A DNA stretch of 64,000 nucleotides, taken from assembly GCA_003415625.1 (NCBI GenBank), contig PYIU01000006.1, forward strand, positions 2,170,001 to 2,234,000, in the 5' to 3' direction. Within the stretch, counting starts at the first letter, position 1, and every line of letters begins with the position of its first letter. Below are positions 12,260 to 25,639 of the stretch, one piece after another. The position numbers were made by a program, and so were the translations under genes. The DNA comes from Aquanectria penicillioides. Lineage: Eukaryota > Ascomycota > Sordariomycetes > Hypocreales > Nectriaceae. Below the pieces are notes generated by a model that was not told the origin of the DNA, made no database searches, and worked only from the letters and a program-made list of their open reading frames with translations.

Positions 12260-14892
12260 TGTGTAGGGAGGGAAAACGAATTGGCGACACGCAATACGAG
12301 GTGATGGCCAGGTGAAAAGAAAGGGGAAAAACGGCCGATGGTGCTAAGGCCTTGACCAGAGCCCTTTAGCTGGAACGGGACGGCGGGAACGGGAAAGCGT
12401 AGACACGGTCGCTAGGTTGGTGGTGTCGATGGATGGATGATGCAGGAAGGAATATAAATAAAATAAAAAGAAGAGGGAGAGATAAATGAGGCCTCAGACG
12501 GGTGTTTGAGATTTGAAAGAGTGCAAGATATGTAGCGCTGGTGGCTGTCTGGGTGGTTGTTGTAGGCGATTGTAGGGGCGGCTCCAGGCTTTAGGTGAGT
12601 TGGTGACGCCTGAGGCTGCTGTAGTGCAGGGTCCCGTCACTGAGTGGAGGCGCAGTAGTGCCTTGAATTTCGAGCTGGGGACGAGGGTGAAAAACGAGGG
12701 TCCGTCAGTCTGGGCCCTGGTGACGTTGGCCCCAAAACAAGGCAGCTTCAGGCTTGTCGCGGATTTTGATTCGACGGATCGGCGCTCAGAACTGCTAGCG
12801 ACGCGTTGGATTTGCGGGTCCTCCCGGGTAGTCCGTACCGTCGAAGGGATTTGGATGGGCCGCACTGATTACCGGTACTTTTTCGGTCGTGGTCGTGGCA
12901 ACAATCTGGTGGATGACCGTTGAAATTTAGCGAGGGACGACGATGGAGAGAGAGCGAGCGAGCGAGCGGAAGGGGGAGAAGATGCAAGAAGACTACGCCG
13001 AGCTGAGGCAGGCAACCCTGTTGTTTTATTCCGCTGCAAACTGCAGCTTTTGGCCTTCTGCTTTCCCGCCTCTCGCCTTTGTTTGTCTCCATCTCTGCTG
13101 ACTTGACGAGGCAGGGTGACGTGCAGTGCCGGGGCAGTGCTGCTGCAGAGCCCAGTCGATCAGGATCCCATTCCGGTTTAGCGCCGCTCTGGTCCCGTTC
13201 CAGTTTTAGAATCTCCCAGTGCTGGGTTGTCAAAGAGCCAAAAACGCTGCACAAGAAGTGCGTAGCGCGCCGTGTTGCGTGGTGGTGGTGGAGGGGTCAC
13301 ATCACATTCACTGGGCTACCTCCCTCCAGGGCGTCATGGGTTCGGAGCTCGACATGGCGTTGGTTCGGCTCAATAGCCTCAACCCCAGCTGGGACAACCC
13401 GAGGATGGATTTGACAGCAAAGTCAGCATGCTTTCGCAAGCTTCCCCACTGAATCTCAGCGGGCCCCAATGACGCTATCTCACGGGATGCAGCCCCCTGC
13501 CACCAAATGATACCGGTACTTACTCATCAAGAAGATCATTCACGGCTGCATGATCCTCCCATCGCTGGCGCTCACACAGTTGCTGTGGGACGATACAGGT
13601 ACAGCCGCGGGCTACGTGTTGCATCTGCGGTCAGATTCACCGCAAAAGAAAGTTTCTCGCTTCGTCTCAGTTTCCCGCCAGGAGCCCAACCTCCCGCGCG
13701 AAGACCATTTACGCCCCCGAGCCTCTCTCCTTCGAAGAGTGTCCAACCATTATCCGTGCATGACGACACCTCATGCCCTCACTGCGACCCGGCCTGTTTC
13801 ATGTGACACGCCAATCGGGCGACCCAGTGTCCGCATGTTGTCCTCGAATGGAGGGTGTAGTCTAATCTACAAACACGCACAAATCGCATGGAGATTGTCC
13901 CTGTTCTGCCGATTCTAGCTTTTCTTTTTTTGCAAACCCCCCTCATTAGTTCGTTTATCAATACCCTTCACCTTCACAGCCCTCTCCACCGAAGCTCGGG
14001 TCCGTTCGTTTCCATCCGATCTTTTTTCTCTTCCCTGTCGTAAGGCTGTGTGCAGTCCTGGGACATGCAACGTGTAGCGTTCAGCACCGTGCCCGGTGTG
14101 TGTGCGGGTGGCTGAAGCTGACCCAGCCACAGCCTTGGGGCACTTGGCTGGATCTTAGGACTAAACGCAGCCACGCCCATGGTGACGAATACACCCCGTA
14201 TTTGGATGCCAAGTGTGGATACCCCAAAGTCGACCGAATCCCAAGTTTCTGACATTTGCCCTCGATTCCAATTATTTTCGTGGACGCGCATGCGAGTCCA
14301 TTTATCGCGAACTGGTTCGTTTTTTTTTAGCCCCTCGGCTTTTCCGTACGGGGCGATGAAGCCGTTAGGAACCTTCCCCGACTAGTCCATTTACAAGTCG
14401 TCATTGTGTAGTCTGTTACTTGACGCCACTGATATTATATCATTTGACAACATCCAGATCCAATCTTACTGTGATTGCCGCACGAAACTAGCTGCCAAGA
14501 ATCAGACCATTATTAATGAACCGCTCGTTCTTCCTTTCCAATGGGAAAATGCGACGAAAGTCTCCGACTGGTCCTCCAATTCGTGCAGCTGTCAGCCAGA
14601 TCATCAACCCAAGGTCACACCGCATACCAAGATCACCATTGTCATGATGGGCAAGGTACAGCATGGGGAGTTTCATTAATAGTAGGTACAGATGTTTGTT
14701 TTTATTCTTCATATATGTTACCACGACTGCGATTATAGTGGCGAATTCGAATTGCCATTGTAGACGCTGTCCATTGTCCCCTTGTTCTACCATTCTTCGT
14801 AAATATGGTACAGATTTGTTGTACACACGCCACTGCCGGCATCCTTCCAGTGCCGATATCCCTCTCATGGTGTTATGGTGTTTTGGCCTCGC
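12260..14892. other. Intergenic interval, nothing supported
   Basis: Upstream region of the rhomboid protease (minus strand) and, from about 14400, the 3' flank of the next minus-strand gene. Open frames here are short and lack family features. Confidence 0.45.
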
Positions 14893-15438
14893 TCACTTTT
14901 TCTCTGCATCGCTCGGTGTCGCCTCGCCAGCTTGTTTCTTCGAGCCCTTGCCGTAGTTGCCGCTAAACACATCCGCCACTTGTTCCATGATGATGTCTCC
15001 GAAACCCTTGCCCTCGGCGAACTTTTGACGGTGCTCCTCGGCGCGCTTCTCCCGCCAGTTCTCGCCCTCGCCGCCCATCCAGGTGTCGTTGAGCACCTTG
15101 GCGATACCTTGCTTCTCCTCGGCCTTCTTCTTCTCTGCAGCTTCGCGCTCGCGGTGTTCTCGGAGGAGCTGTTGAGTTCGTTTGGCGCCTTCAGGAAGGT
15201 CCGTACCGAACATGGAACCCATACGGAGGCCAAACCGTGAGTAGATTGACTGGCCGGTGTATTCGTAGGCAAGCTGGTTCGTGCAGAGGGAGAAGGTACC
15301 TGCGAGGACGAAGAACCGAATATCCATCTTTCGGGGCGGCAATGCCATCACGATGGGTGCGATGATGGCACCAGCAATCGCTGAATTGTGGATGAAGGCA
15401 TTGCGCGGGGGCAACGGGTGAGCATCGTCTTGTGACAT
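14893..15438 (-). CDS. Small two-helix membrane protein ('rhomboid family membrane protein' of fungal annotations)
   Basis: Single exon, 181 residues, starting at ATG 15438 (MSQDDAHPLPPRNAFIHN); the frame is open upstream but without an earlier ATG. Two hydrophobic segments are seen, about residues 17-33 (AGAIIAPIVMALPP) and 40-55 (RFFVLAGTFSLCTNQLAYEY). They are followed by a long, highly charged probable coiled-coil (RTQQLLREHREREAAEKKK), a Gly-rich WMGGEGENWREKR element and a Lys-rich tail. The database name 'rhomboid family membrane protein' is applied to such fungal proteins, but I see no GxSG or catalytic His here, so it is not expected to be a protease. The role is unknown. Single-copy, conserved-looking and intronless. 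It lies 2.6 kb from a true rhomboid gene on the same strand, which may be coincidence. Confidence 0.8.
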   Translation of the reverse strand: MSQDDAHPLPPRNAFIHNSAIAGAIIAPIVMALPPRKMDIRFFVLAGTFSLCTNQLAYEYTGQSIYSRFGLRMGSMFGTDLPEGAKRTQQLLREHREREAAEKKKAEEKQGIAKVLNDTWMGGEGENWREKRAEEHRQKFAEGKGFGDIIMEQVADVFSGNYGKGSKKQAGEATPSDAEKK

Positions 15439-18400
15439 CGTGGGCGAACGGAATTGGAGCGCCTCGGGTATTCGAATTGGCCGCTTTGCAGCCAATCTGC
15501 CTCGTGATGGATCTCGATGATGGGTCGGACGTTTGAGAATCGTTGTTTAACTGAAGCGATGATGTTCTCACGTAGATTCCCGCGCAACTTTTTTCGGCTG
15601 CCTTATTGGCTAGAGGTTAGTGATTGTGGATCCCATCAGTACTTTCAACTACCCTATAGTGTGTCTTTGAGTTGGGAGCAATACCAACGTCAAAAATAGC
15701 AAGTATATTGAACCATAGCACCTGAGCAAAAACTGGAGGTACCCTCTTGCCGAAACAAGTGGTACTTTAGGTTCTATACTTTTAACAAAGTATTCTGCCT
15801 ACCCTATGCTGTGATGGAGGAATCCTCTCTATGGTATCAGACTTAGCCCCGATAGACATTATTCCTTTTATTCCTGTCATTTCTTTTGGAAAATAAATAT
15901 TGTATCAGGAAATTCTTTGACGTTTCATAAGGAAATCTTGGGATCTAGTAGCCCCTGGTTTTACCACATTAGTACATGGCTTGAGGCAAATGACGCATCT
16001 TCGCAGACAGCAAGTCAGTTCCCAACTCAGTAAAAATTGGGTGTTTCAAACCATCACCTAGAAGTTCAATGTAAGTGTTCTAAAGCCCTTGACACCACGA
16101 AAAGAAACCAAATGCCATAGTATGATCAAAAAGTCTCCAATCACCATTGCATGTGGGATGTCGTGCTTCAAAGTATCGATTAGAGCGTAGGAACATGTCA
16201 AACCTAGCCTGCACAAAGAGTTGATTGATGTCTTGTTTAATAGACCTATATCGATACGAGACTCAAACAAAGGACTGAACTTACTGAGGACATCTAGTGA
16301 TATAATACGAGCTCTATTTCCCCTAGTGCTCACGGCATCCGGGCGACTGCGTACTCCCCTGCCAATGTAACATTGCGATCCTTCTTCCATGCCACCGTCA
16401 ACTGTGAGGGAGTTATCAAGCAAAGAAATGCACCGAATGCACCCCACAAGGTCTAATTTCACCATGCAAATCGCCGGAGCCATCAAAGGACTTTGCGCTG
16501 GGGGCCCTGCAGTTCCAACGAATCGAGGGTCTTTTCACATAGGATCGAACACCGAGCTCCTTCCAACATGCCGACCTCAGACAAGAATGGTTGCATTATA
16601 CCACCTCAAGTTAATTTGAAAGGGCAAAGGAATCGTGGAAACGTTGGATTCCAGGCGACCAAGCATGCGTTTCGAAAAATGCCATTCCAAGCGAAGACGG
16701 GGTTCGGTAACCACCAACTCCATGGGACTCCGCAGGGGGGCCAGAGGATCATTGTTCGATACCTTTCCCGACCCTAGCGTTTTCTCGGGGACCCCGTAAG
16801 AGACTCCTAGGTCCACCAAGTCTCTGCCGAGCCTAGAGAATTCACATGCTCGACCTCACGGCTACCGAGCAGACCACGAAGCACCATGATTGCCTCACAT
16901 CATTTCGCCGAACGGCAGGCATGACCCTGTAAAGCTATTTGGTCCAGGACAGGAACACACTTTTCCCATAGGAAGCAGATCGACACCTTCGACAACACGG
17001 AAGAAGGAAGACGTTCCGTGCTCCTCGTGCACAGGCCGCCTTCCGCCACTCCTCAACTTCATCGCGGCGTAGGGGTTCACGCACATGCTCGAGGAACAAG
17101 TGATCACTCACCGATCAGCCGGTAACCATCTCCACTATGATTGCCCACCGCCTCCTACAAGGGGAGACTTATCCACCATGTCATTGAATGATGCGGCATC
17201 TGCCGATGCGGGCCCCCTGTCGCTGCTAACATGGCACCGATGAAAAGAGTTATTGAGCCTCTGCTTTTATGGTAGTAAAATCGTGAAGAAAGGCAAAATA
17301 ACCCCCCCCCTCCCCCCCAGAAACCATAGCCAAAAACAAAACAAAACAATACAAACACAACCCAACACAGGCCAAGGAAATGACGGAGAATTTTGGGCTC
17401 GAATGCACTGGTATCTGGAAAAAAGACAGTTGGGATTTGCCGCCTTGGTTAGGGTATCGAGGGGTTGTTCCTAAGACTGGAGCCACAGCAGGAAATTCCG
17501 ACACTCCTGAAATCCTTCGACAAAAGTCCACCGATTCGGCTCCGAATCTAGTGGCATGGCTGGCGGCAATACTGGGAGGCCGAGGAGCCAGGGTGGACGG
17601 GTTGGAAGGTCAATTGTCCCGGGAAGCGAGTACGGGAGTTGAATCCATCCAGCCCGATTTCCCGGGTCCGATTTACCAGATCAAAGGGGGTTTGCATTGG
17701 AAAATGCTGACTTGCTTTGGACCCCCCTCCCCATCCTTACTACATCTCTTCAATGCGTACACACTTGTCGGAATTTTAGGATTCGAGGAAGCTAGAAATC
17801 TAGGAGCGGGACGAGAGGCAGCGCCCCCTGATGATCATTGACAAGGGCAGAAAACCAGGATTATATGTCATCCTGCGGCCACAGCAGAGCAAGTCGAAGA
17901 AAAGTGGACTTATTAGTCCTGCTCGCTCGGCTTGGAGGGAAGGGAAGGGCAGGGCAGGGCAGGGAAGGTGATGAAACTCAATCGGCTGACACCGATTCCT
18001 GGGGCAAGATTAATGCCAGGTGGCCCTGGTTTGTGATGCTGGACTTGGCACCTGACGCTAGGCGTTGGCCCCGCTTGTTGCACAATGGATCTAATATCTT
18101 GGAGCCTCGATGGGGCATAGTCGAGCCCGGACTTAAATTGACATTTCCCGGATGGGTCAAATATACGAGTTGGCGGGGGGGAGAGAAACACGAAGAAAAC
18201 AAAGAGAACATGATGACATCCCCCACATTAAGACTTTTCCAGGGACACAGAAGTAACATGCTGGCAATGCAAACACATCTAGGTTATAGATATATATAGT
18301 TTATATACATCCCTATAATTGCCGGAGGCTACATTTTGCAACGTACTCTCTTGGAAATCGACTTGGCTGAAGGATGGTGGAGGTTGCCAACGCCATAGGG

Positions 18401-21139
18401 CTGAATTACCGAATTGGTCTCATGGCTGGCTGCGTCTACACACTTCGTTCAGGTCTCGCACACCACTCCCGGAAAAATCTCGAGCGGACGATGGGAATCG
18501 GGGCGAGCAACGACATCATTGTTCAGTCGGGAGCTGAAGCCTCGGCGCAGCTGTGGTGAAACAGAGCACAGCTCAAAGAATTTGGAATCAGAACGAGACC
18601 GAAAACTCCAAGCTTCAACACCACATCGCCACAGCCACAACCACAGTTTGAGCCCGCGTATTCGCTTAGATCAAGTTTGCGTGCTGAGACAAGTTGGAAG
18701 GGACGGAGAGTGCCGCCATCAATGGATGTACGTAACCAAATAATAGGAATAAATCCTCCTGGCGTCCGGCCCCCTGAATAGTTGGGTCAGACATGAGTGT
18801 TGGACCTGCAACTCGGTGGGGATTCAGTCGCACTGACCAGGCGGCTGCTCTGCCGTGGTGTGGCACCGTCGGTCAAAATGGGGCATGGAGCATGGTATAA
18901 AGAATGCGGAATAGAAATGGATCTGGGACCCAGGACAGTTGCAGTGTTATACATAGTACTAATCATACGAATGACATTGCTTCGTTCATGCCAGGGGATT
19001 TCCAACTACCGTCGGCTGCTACTACATGACCAAAAAAAAAAAAAAAAGCCCGAGCTTGCTTCTGTGCCTCAGTTGGGGATGAGGTTGCAACAGCCAACTG
19101 GATTCGTCAGAGGCATATCGGGTTGTGAATAATGCGGCAATAATGTTGCGAAAAAAAGAGACCAAGGATCTTACCATCCAGGAACCCGTACCCGTTCACA
19201 GGCCTGTTTGGGATGTATCGTGCGCAGTTACTCAGCCACAATCTGAATCCTCCCAAACTGGCGGGAGCTTGGGGAAAGAATAATTCTGTTGCCTGGAGCT
19301 TGACGCCCTGGCGATTGGGCGTTTAGGGCAACCCTCCCACCAAGCTGGTTGGTTCGTTGATGATGCATGAGATGATGATGTGGAAATGTGCTGCAATGGA
19401 CGACCGATGGGGCCAAAGAACAGTCCCCATCTGTACCGGCGGGCCTAACCCGCACCATGCCATGGTTCTAGATGGAGCACCTGGCGAGCAGAACCTAGAG
19501 GTTGGACGACTCGTACTGGTGTCATGACTCCCCACCCCTGAATCATGGTTCTTCTGGTCGCTCATCGAAACCTGCTCGGTCACCTTCTGCGTGCTGGCTC
19601 GATGTAGGGATCTGGGTATGCCCTCTCGGGGCTTTTTTTTCTTTTCTTTCCCGTGCCGGTTGTCCATACTGGTTGCCCCCGAAGTGTTAGGTTACATCCA
19701 ATCGTAACCCTGAATTGGCACAGGGGAGAAAACACACTCGTTCCAGGCCCCTTCATTTTGTCCAGGGGAGGCAAAGGGGGGTTTGCATGTGAGCCACAGG
19801 GTTCTTTTGAGCTTGGAGGGGCCATCTCAGTTGCCCAGGTATTCCGTGAAAACTGTTTCTTTTCTTTTCCGATTCCCTGCTCTAGTTCGCTTTGGGAAAG
19901 GAAAAGAGAAATCGAGTCGGAGACGCTGGTAATAACAATCCCCGAGATTCGGGTTGCTCGGCACAGTGTACGCTCAGAGCGCGTCAACCGACGCCCGCGA
20001 TGTCCTCCAGACGCCTCGATTTGACAAGTTCCATCCGCCTCAGCGTAAAGCCCCGAAGGGATACGCTAACACACTCAAACCATCATAGTCGCCTCCACAC
20101 AAATCTGCCAGCCGGCAGGGTGAGCGCGGGCAACGGGCAGTTCAAGGCCCGGTAAGACAAGGCAAATAAAGCCATGAAGTCATGGAGTCAGCCAGCCAGC
20201 CAGCCAGGTTTTGGCCTGAGCCTCTCGGCTACGATACCCATTTGTGGGGCAGGCCTTCATTCTGCACGTTCTGAGACCGTTTTCCATTTTCGGCTCTAGT
20301 TACCCTGCAATATCTTGCCTTGACCTGAGGTGGCAAGCCTGAAGGATGGGTTGAGCACGATAGGTGAGCAATCAATTAGGGCGGATGGGGGCCTTGTCGA
20401 AAGGCCCAGGGGCTACAGGGCTGGCTGGCAACAGGGCTACCGGGCCTTAGTTCCATGGTTACGGAAGGGCCGCGCTGGAATTTGGGGACCGGGTTTGATT
20501 TTTTTTTAGGCGGTTCTGGTCCTTGGTTACCCTACCCTTCCTTCCCAGCGGGGGGGGAGGAGGAAGGACGCCAAGACACCAAGAGGGCGCGACGAGACAG
20601 GTTACACCTTTGTCCGCATCCGCAATCTGCAACCTACACCTGCGTCTGCAGCGAATCGGTAGTCAGGGACCTGCCAAGCAAGCTTATTTTTGGGGAAGGA
20701 TCAGATGGGGCGGGTGGTAGTTAGGTAAGAATGTATGTAGGTAGGTAGCTGAGAGACAAGCAAGCAAGCAAGCACGAAAGGAAGTAAGCACCGAAGTCTG
20801 GGGACGACACTTGGCAAGGTAGAGGTACGTTGGCTGTAAAGCTCTGCTCTGGACCCGGGTGGGCTCTGCACACTGAACAGAACGCTAGAGTCTGGGCGGG
20901 TGAGACTCCCTCCATGTCATAGCGTGGCCCCCTAGCGGGCTCACAGACCACTGCTACTCCTAGTTGGGTGCATGGCGGTAGTGGGTGGGCCCTGCGTCAT
21001 CGTGGGACCTGGGTAGAAAAACATGGGATGTGGGCACCTGGGTGGGACAGCGAAGAGAAGGGTGGGAACAGGAAGGTGCGGCGGACATGCCCTTCCCCTC
21101 CCCAGCGCCCAGCTAGAGCCCAGCCAGCGCTGAGCGCCT

Positions 21140-21186
21140 AGCACCCAGCACCCAGCACCCAGCACCCAGCACCCAGCACCCAGCAC
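21140..21186. repeat. Heptamer tandem repeat (AGCACCC)6 plus partial copy
   Basis: Six perfect AGCACCC copies and a partial one, followed to about 21235 by diverged relatives such as AGCACCTGGC and GGCACCTGGC. This suggests an older, wider array in which only the left part is still homogeneous. Confidence 0.9.
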
Positions 21187-22139
21187 TGCTCAAGGCTCCC
21201 AGCACCTGGCTCCTGGCACATGGCACCTGGCACCAAGTCACTCTTGCCCATCCAGCGGTGGTGCGTACATGCTGTGTAGGTACATACCTTCCCAGGTCCT
21301 GGTAGGGGCACTAACCACCCAGCTAAATCCGCCAACCCACCAATCCACTATTTCCCACTAAAGCCACCACCTTCCGCTACCATGTGCCTACCTGCCTTAC
21401 CTTGCCTGCTGTTCTGTGTCCGTACCTTCCCTGCATCTGCACTGTCGACTGGCACATTGCTGCATCCACCTACACCCACCTACAACACCTACCTCACTTC
21501 ACCCACCACCTCCACTTGCCTGCCTTGTTTTACCATCCATAGGTCGTTGCTTCCCTTCCCCCCCTTCCATCCATCCCATTACAGCGAAGTGAGGTGCGGG
21601 AGCCTGCAACTCGGTGCTCTCGGAGCCGACTGCAAAAGAGGCAAGAGTCCCATCCCACCTCAACGACACTCCCATCTCGATCTCTTCCTTCACTCTCTCG
21701 ACGGGCGCTGTATATCTGCCCAGACATGAATCCTGTTCCTTGACCCCCTTGTGCATCTGCCACGTCCTTTTATTTCAAATTGCTTCCTCCCCATTTTCTT
21801 GTCTGAATCCCCATTCCCGTGTCTGTTGCCTACCTCCCTTGTTTGATCCGGCTTCTCTGCGTCCCAACCTGCCGGTTCGCAATTCACCCCTCGCACTCCA
21901 CCCAAGCTCGAGGCTTGCTTGCTTGCGTACGCCCAAATCCCAACAACCTGGTACCCGGCATAGCCATCCCGAGGCGTCTTTCAACCTGTAGGTACCGATC
22001 AGCACCGAAGAAAGAGCGGACTTTATCGGAGTTTGCCCCCTGTGCCCCTCCGCTCAAGTCCTGAACACGCCTCTACAACAACACCACTGGTACACAGACC
22101 TGCATCCGCAAGAAAGCACAAGGGGCTAGTCTGACCGTC

Positions 22140-22166
22140 ATGTTGCTCCCATCATCCCTCACCTAA
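22140..22166 (+). promoter_or_regulatory. Short uORF in the leader of the Zn2Cys6 gene
   Basis: ATG followed by seven codons and TAA (MLLPSSLT), about 230 bases ahead of the main ATG. It is only relevant if the transcript starts upstream of it, which the sequence cannot show. Confidence 0.25.
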
Positions 22167-22394
22167 CCCTTTCATTCTTATTCTACAAACTTCCCCATTT
22201 GCAGGAGGTCGGCTCGGCTCCTATCGTTGATTTATACCCTTGTTCCCCCACGTTCACTGTTGCCCTTGGTTCGACTAGCAGCTTGACTACCGGACAGGCA
22301 ATCAGATACAGGAAGCCGACCTTCTCTTACACAAGAGCTAGGAGAACTCTAAAGCGCTAGAGAAGCACACCGAAGTATCTCTCTTGGTGCTCAC

Positions 22395-24736
22395 ATGTCC
22401 AACTGGATCAAGGATGAGTCCACGTCGCCCCCGTCGGAGGCGACAGCGACTGGAACCGCGACGGGGGCATCTTCCTTGACAAATACAGGCTCGACCTTGC
22501 CGGCCAACAGCCACCATAATCATAATGACCATCACCAAGGAAACCTCGGCGCCATGTCCGTTAATACGAGCCCCAACTATCTCACAGTGAGCCCCGATCT
22601 CAGCGGCATTTCCCCCATCTCCCCGGTCAGCCCTGGTAGCATCATCTCCAACCCCCCCACTTCCACTCCGTCAGCTTCCGGGTCTCCTGCTCCCTCTTTC
22701 CAAGGAGATCTTGGGCTCACGGATCCTACTGCTCAATCGAAACCAAAGCGAGTACGAACCAGCAAACCCAAAGTCAAGACGGGATGTACAAACTGCAAGT
22801 ACGTTCTCCTTGGCTCCATGCCTCCTGTTTGCCCACTCCCCCAAAACTTACATCTGTCTGCAGACAGCGGCGTATAAAGTGTGACGAGGCTCGCCCAGCT
22901 TGCACGCAGTGCGTTCGAAGCAAGAAGGTCTGCACCGGATACCCCCCTCCAACTCGCAGTGCCCGTCCATTTGAAGAAATCCGCATTGCTCCAAAACCCA
23001 TTCTCGCCAGTGCCCAGGCACTGCCAGGAGGTTCCTCCCCATTCCACACAACCGAAGTCGTGCTGCCACCTCGTCGAGTCCGCCAGAGAATCGCCCAACG
23101 GAATGTTGTAGCTCGGACGCCCTCTCCAACAACTTACCAGCCAACTGTGAGCCTGCGTCTCCCACCCACCGAGGGTCCATACTTTGAAATATTCAGGTCT
23201 CACACAGCCAGTGAGCTATCCGGATACTTTGATAATGAATTTTGGACTCGCCGCGTGTTACAAGAATGTCATTCTGAGGCGGCTATCAAGCATGCTGTCA
23301 TTGCACTGGGCGCGTTGTACCAGACATTGGAACAGACCCCTGAGCCTGGGGCCCGCACAGAGTCTAACATGAACCCTCGCTCGCAGGCCCTCATGGGGCA
23401 CTGGCAAATTGCCATAAAGCGATATTCGGATGCTTGTAATGCGTTGGTGGGTTTGAATTCTCAGGACCACAGATCTCACAAAACCTTGATTATGGCAAAC
23501 GTTTTGTTGGCCTGCTTCGATTCCTTTATTGGCGATCACAGGCAGGCCATCAACCAAATCCAGACTGGCCTCGGACTTCTCGAAAGATTTCGTTCACAGC
23601 AGCATGATCCGTCACTCTCGAACGCACCATCGCCATCTGAAAGCCCCCTTGAAGAGGAACTTGTTACCATGTTTACCCGCCTATCCGTCCAGGCTAAGTC
23701 CTACGACATGGCCTTTCACTTCCCTCAGCCTTACGTGATTCGACTCAACAACTCGCAATCAGGAGCCTCACCACCAGGCCCGCCGTCATCTCCAAGCTCT
23801 AGTGGTGCGGCATCTCCTCCAGCACACGAACCTTTGCTCATACCTGAAAATTTCACCACACTTCAAGAGGCACGCATTGCCTGCGACAAACTCAACGAGC
23901 GGATTATGCGATACATTGAAGGGCTGTATGCTGCGAAAACCGATTCCAAAGGAACGTTACCTAGGTCATGGCGAGAGTACGGCCTGGAATTCAAGCATCA
24001 GATTGAGACGTGGGGTGATGCATTTGACAACATCTTTCACTCCCGGTTCTCTCCATCAGTCACACCCCAAGAGAAGGCGGCTATTGCTGCACTCAAAATG
24101 CTATCAACTAATGGACAGGTGTTATATCTGATGATGTTCAGCGATAAAGAGTCGGACTTCGATGCTTTCCTACCCCAATTTCACTCGATTGTCGACTTGG
24201 CCGTCGAGATTGTCGCTGATGAGGAAACACGAGCCGCCCAACGCAGATGCCCAAACCCCGATCAATGCCAGCATCAACCTGTTTTCTACCAACAGAGGAT
24301 GGGCAACCTGTTTTCGGGCCCAGGATACACGGCACCACACATCAAACCAAGGTTTGCGGCCGACCTGGGAATTGTTGCCCCCCTGTTCGTTGTTGCGACG
24401 AAGTGTCGGGACCCTGTTACCCGTCGTCAGGCCATCCAACTCCTCCAGAGTAGTGCACGCCGTGAGGGCATGTGGGACAGCAAGATGGTCGCCAGCATTG
24501 CTATTTGGGTTATGAACCTTGAAGAGTCGGAAACACTGGCCATGCAGGAGGAGGAGAGAGCTGCAGATACCGGCAACCGGCAATTACCTCGGACAATCCC
24601 CGAGGAGAAGCGATTCATGATCAAGTCCGTGGATTTTGACCTTCGCACCCGCGTCGCGGATCTTCAGGTCGGGACACGAGGCCTACAACCTGGTGTGCCA
24701 GACCCGAAGTTCCGCCAGACACGTCTCACCTGGTGA
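22395..24736 (+). CDS. Zn(II)2Cys6 transcription factor
   Basis: Fungal binuclear-cluster DNA-binding regulator, expected to be nuclear. Exons are 22395-22798 and 22864-24736, giving 758 residues. After a Ser/Thr/Pro-rich N-terminus (about 120 residues, with an NHHHN-type His/Asn patch) comes the basic stretch KPKRVRTSKPKVKTG and the cluster CTNC-K-QRRIKC-DEARPAC-TQC-VRSKKVC starting at residue 131. This is the exact C-x2-C-x6-C-x6-C-x2-C-x6-C spacing. The single intron splits the cluster after the second Cys, a common position in this family. The remaining 600 residues look like the helical fungal-specific regulatory region (ALGALYQTLEQ, LLACFDSFIGD, YDMAFHFPQPY) with a Ser/Pro linker near 450. 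The target pathway cannot be read from the sequence, and the nearest genes are unrelated housekeeping genes. The start is the first in-frame ATG. Confidence 0.92.
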
Positions 24737-25639
24737 ATCCGTTGCCACGTGGATCAGCATAGGAAATTTGGGGGTTCTTTCGTCATTCAGGTACTTTCAC
24801 TGCTGGGAAAATGATATTATTTGGAGTCTACAGGGGCGTTTTGACCACCTGAGGTCATTCAAGCTTGGGGCAAATGCATTATGTGGTCGGTTGCGTTGAG
24901 AGTTTCTATTGGGGAATACATGTTGCTTGGCGGTGCATAAGGATCTACCAAGACAAGATCCTCTGGATTATAAAACAATAGGTAAAAAATCCTAAACATT
25001 TGAAATATATACCGTGGTCTCCACGTCTACTAATGATAATAGCTTGGAGTGTACCTGTTTCGCCTACCATGATGACATGTTGGAAAGAGAGAAAAGATTA
25101 TGTATTCTACCTAACCTCTGCAATGCTGTCGACGAGCAGATAAAAAGGTACCAACAAAAGGCGGACAAAAGAGGTCCCAGGCCCAGCCCACACCACGTAT
25201 AAAACCTCCATACTCCGGCTCCCGACGGCACCCCCTTTCCTTGCTTCCTCCAGGCCTTCCAATTTGAAGGGGGGCGGGAAAAAAATAACATGACGAGAAA
25301 ATGAGGAACCAATAAAATCCATTCATCATTCATCCCGAATAATTTCATTAGGCAGTCTACTACTCTAAATCTCTCCTCCCCGGGGACAATTGGTGGTGGT
25401 ATCGAAGCATGACTTGAGCAAAAAGGAGTGGGAGGGTGTTTGCTCGGGGAGGGAGGGTGTTTCTTTTGGGGCGCGGGCTGAAGGGAGGGGTCGAAGACGC
25501 TCCGGCGAGCGAAGCTAAGCGGGGTGGTGTATATAGAAGCGAGGGTCGCGAGAGGCACTGTTGATGGCCCCTTTGACGCCGGCCGAGAAAGGAACAAGTG
25601 GTATGGGGGATATTCTTGTCATGGTTGGCGTGAAGGGCA
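24737..25639. other. Convergent 3' flanks of the transcription factor and VPS1
   Basis: Tail-to-tail spacer. It is AT-richer just after 24736 and holds purine/pyrimidine-biased tracts at 25380-25500. I see nothing coding. Confidence 0.5.

Larger units (their letters stand above)
15439..22394. other. 7-kb gene-poor interval
   Basis: 15.6-16.5 kb is noticeably AT-richer than its surroundings and holds a 142-codon minus-strand frame (16058-16486) with no recognised family. From about 17 kb on there are G/C-rich tracts and simple repeats, including GGGCA copies near 17943-17967, GCCA copies near 20187-20208, CAAG copies near 20757-20775 and the heptamer array at 21140-21186. The last 1 kb is pyrimidine-rich and probably promoter plus 5' leader of the Zn2Cys6 gene. 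I see no complete gene or transposon. Confidence 0.45.

Noticed and set aside
11674..12315. 213-codon plus-strand frame opposite the rhomboid gene
   Set aside because: It is the antisense shadow of the first rhomboid exon; its His and Gln runs mirror the Gly/Ala and Gln tracts of the real protein.
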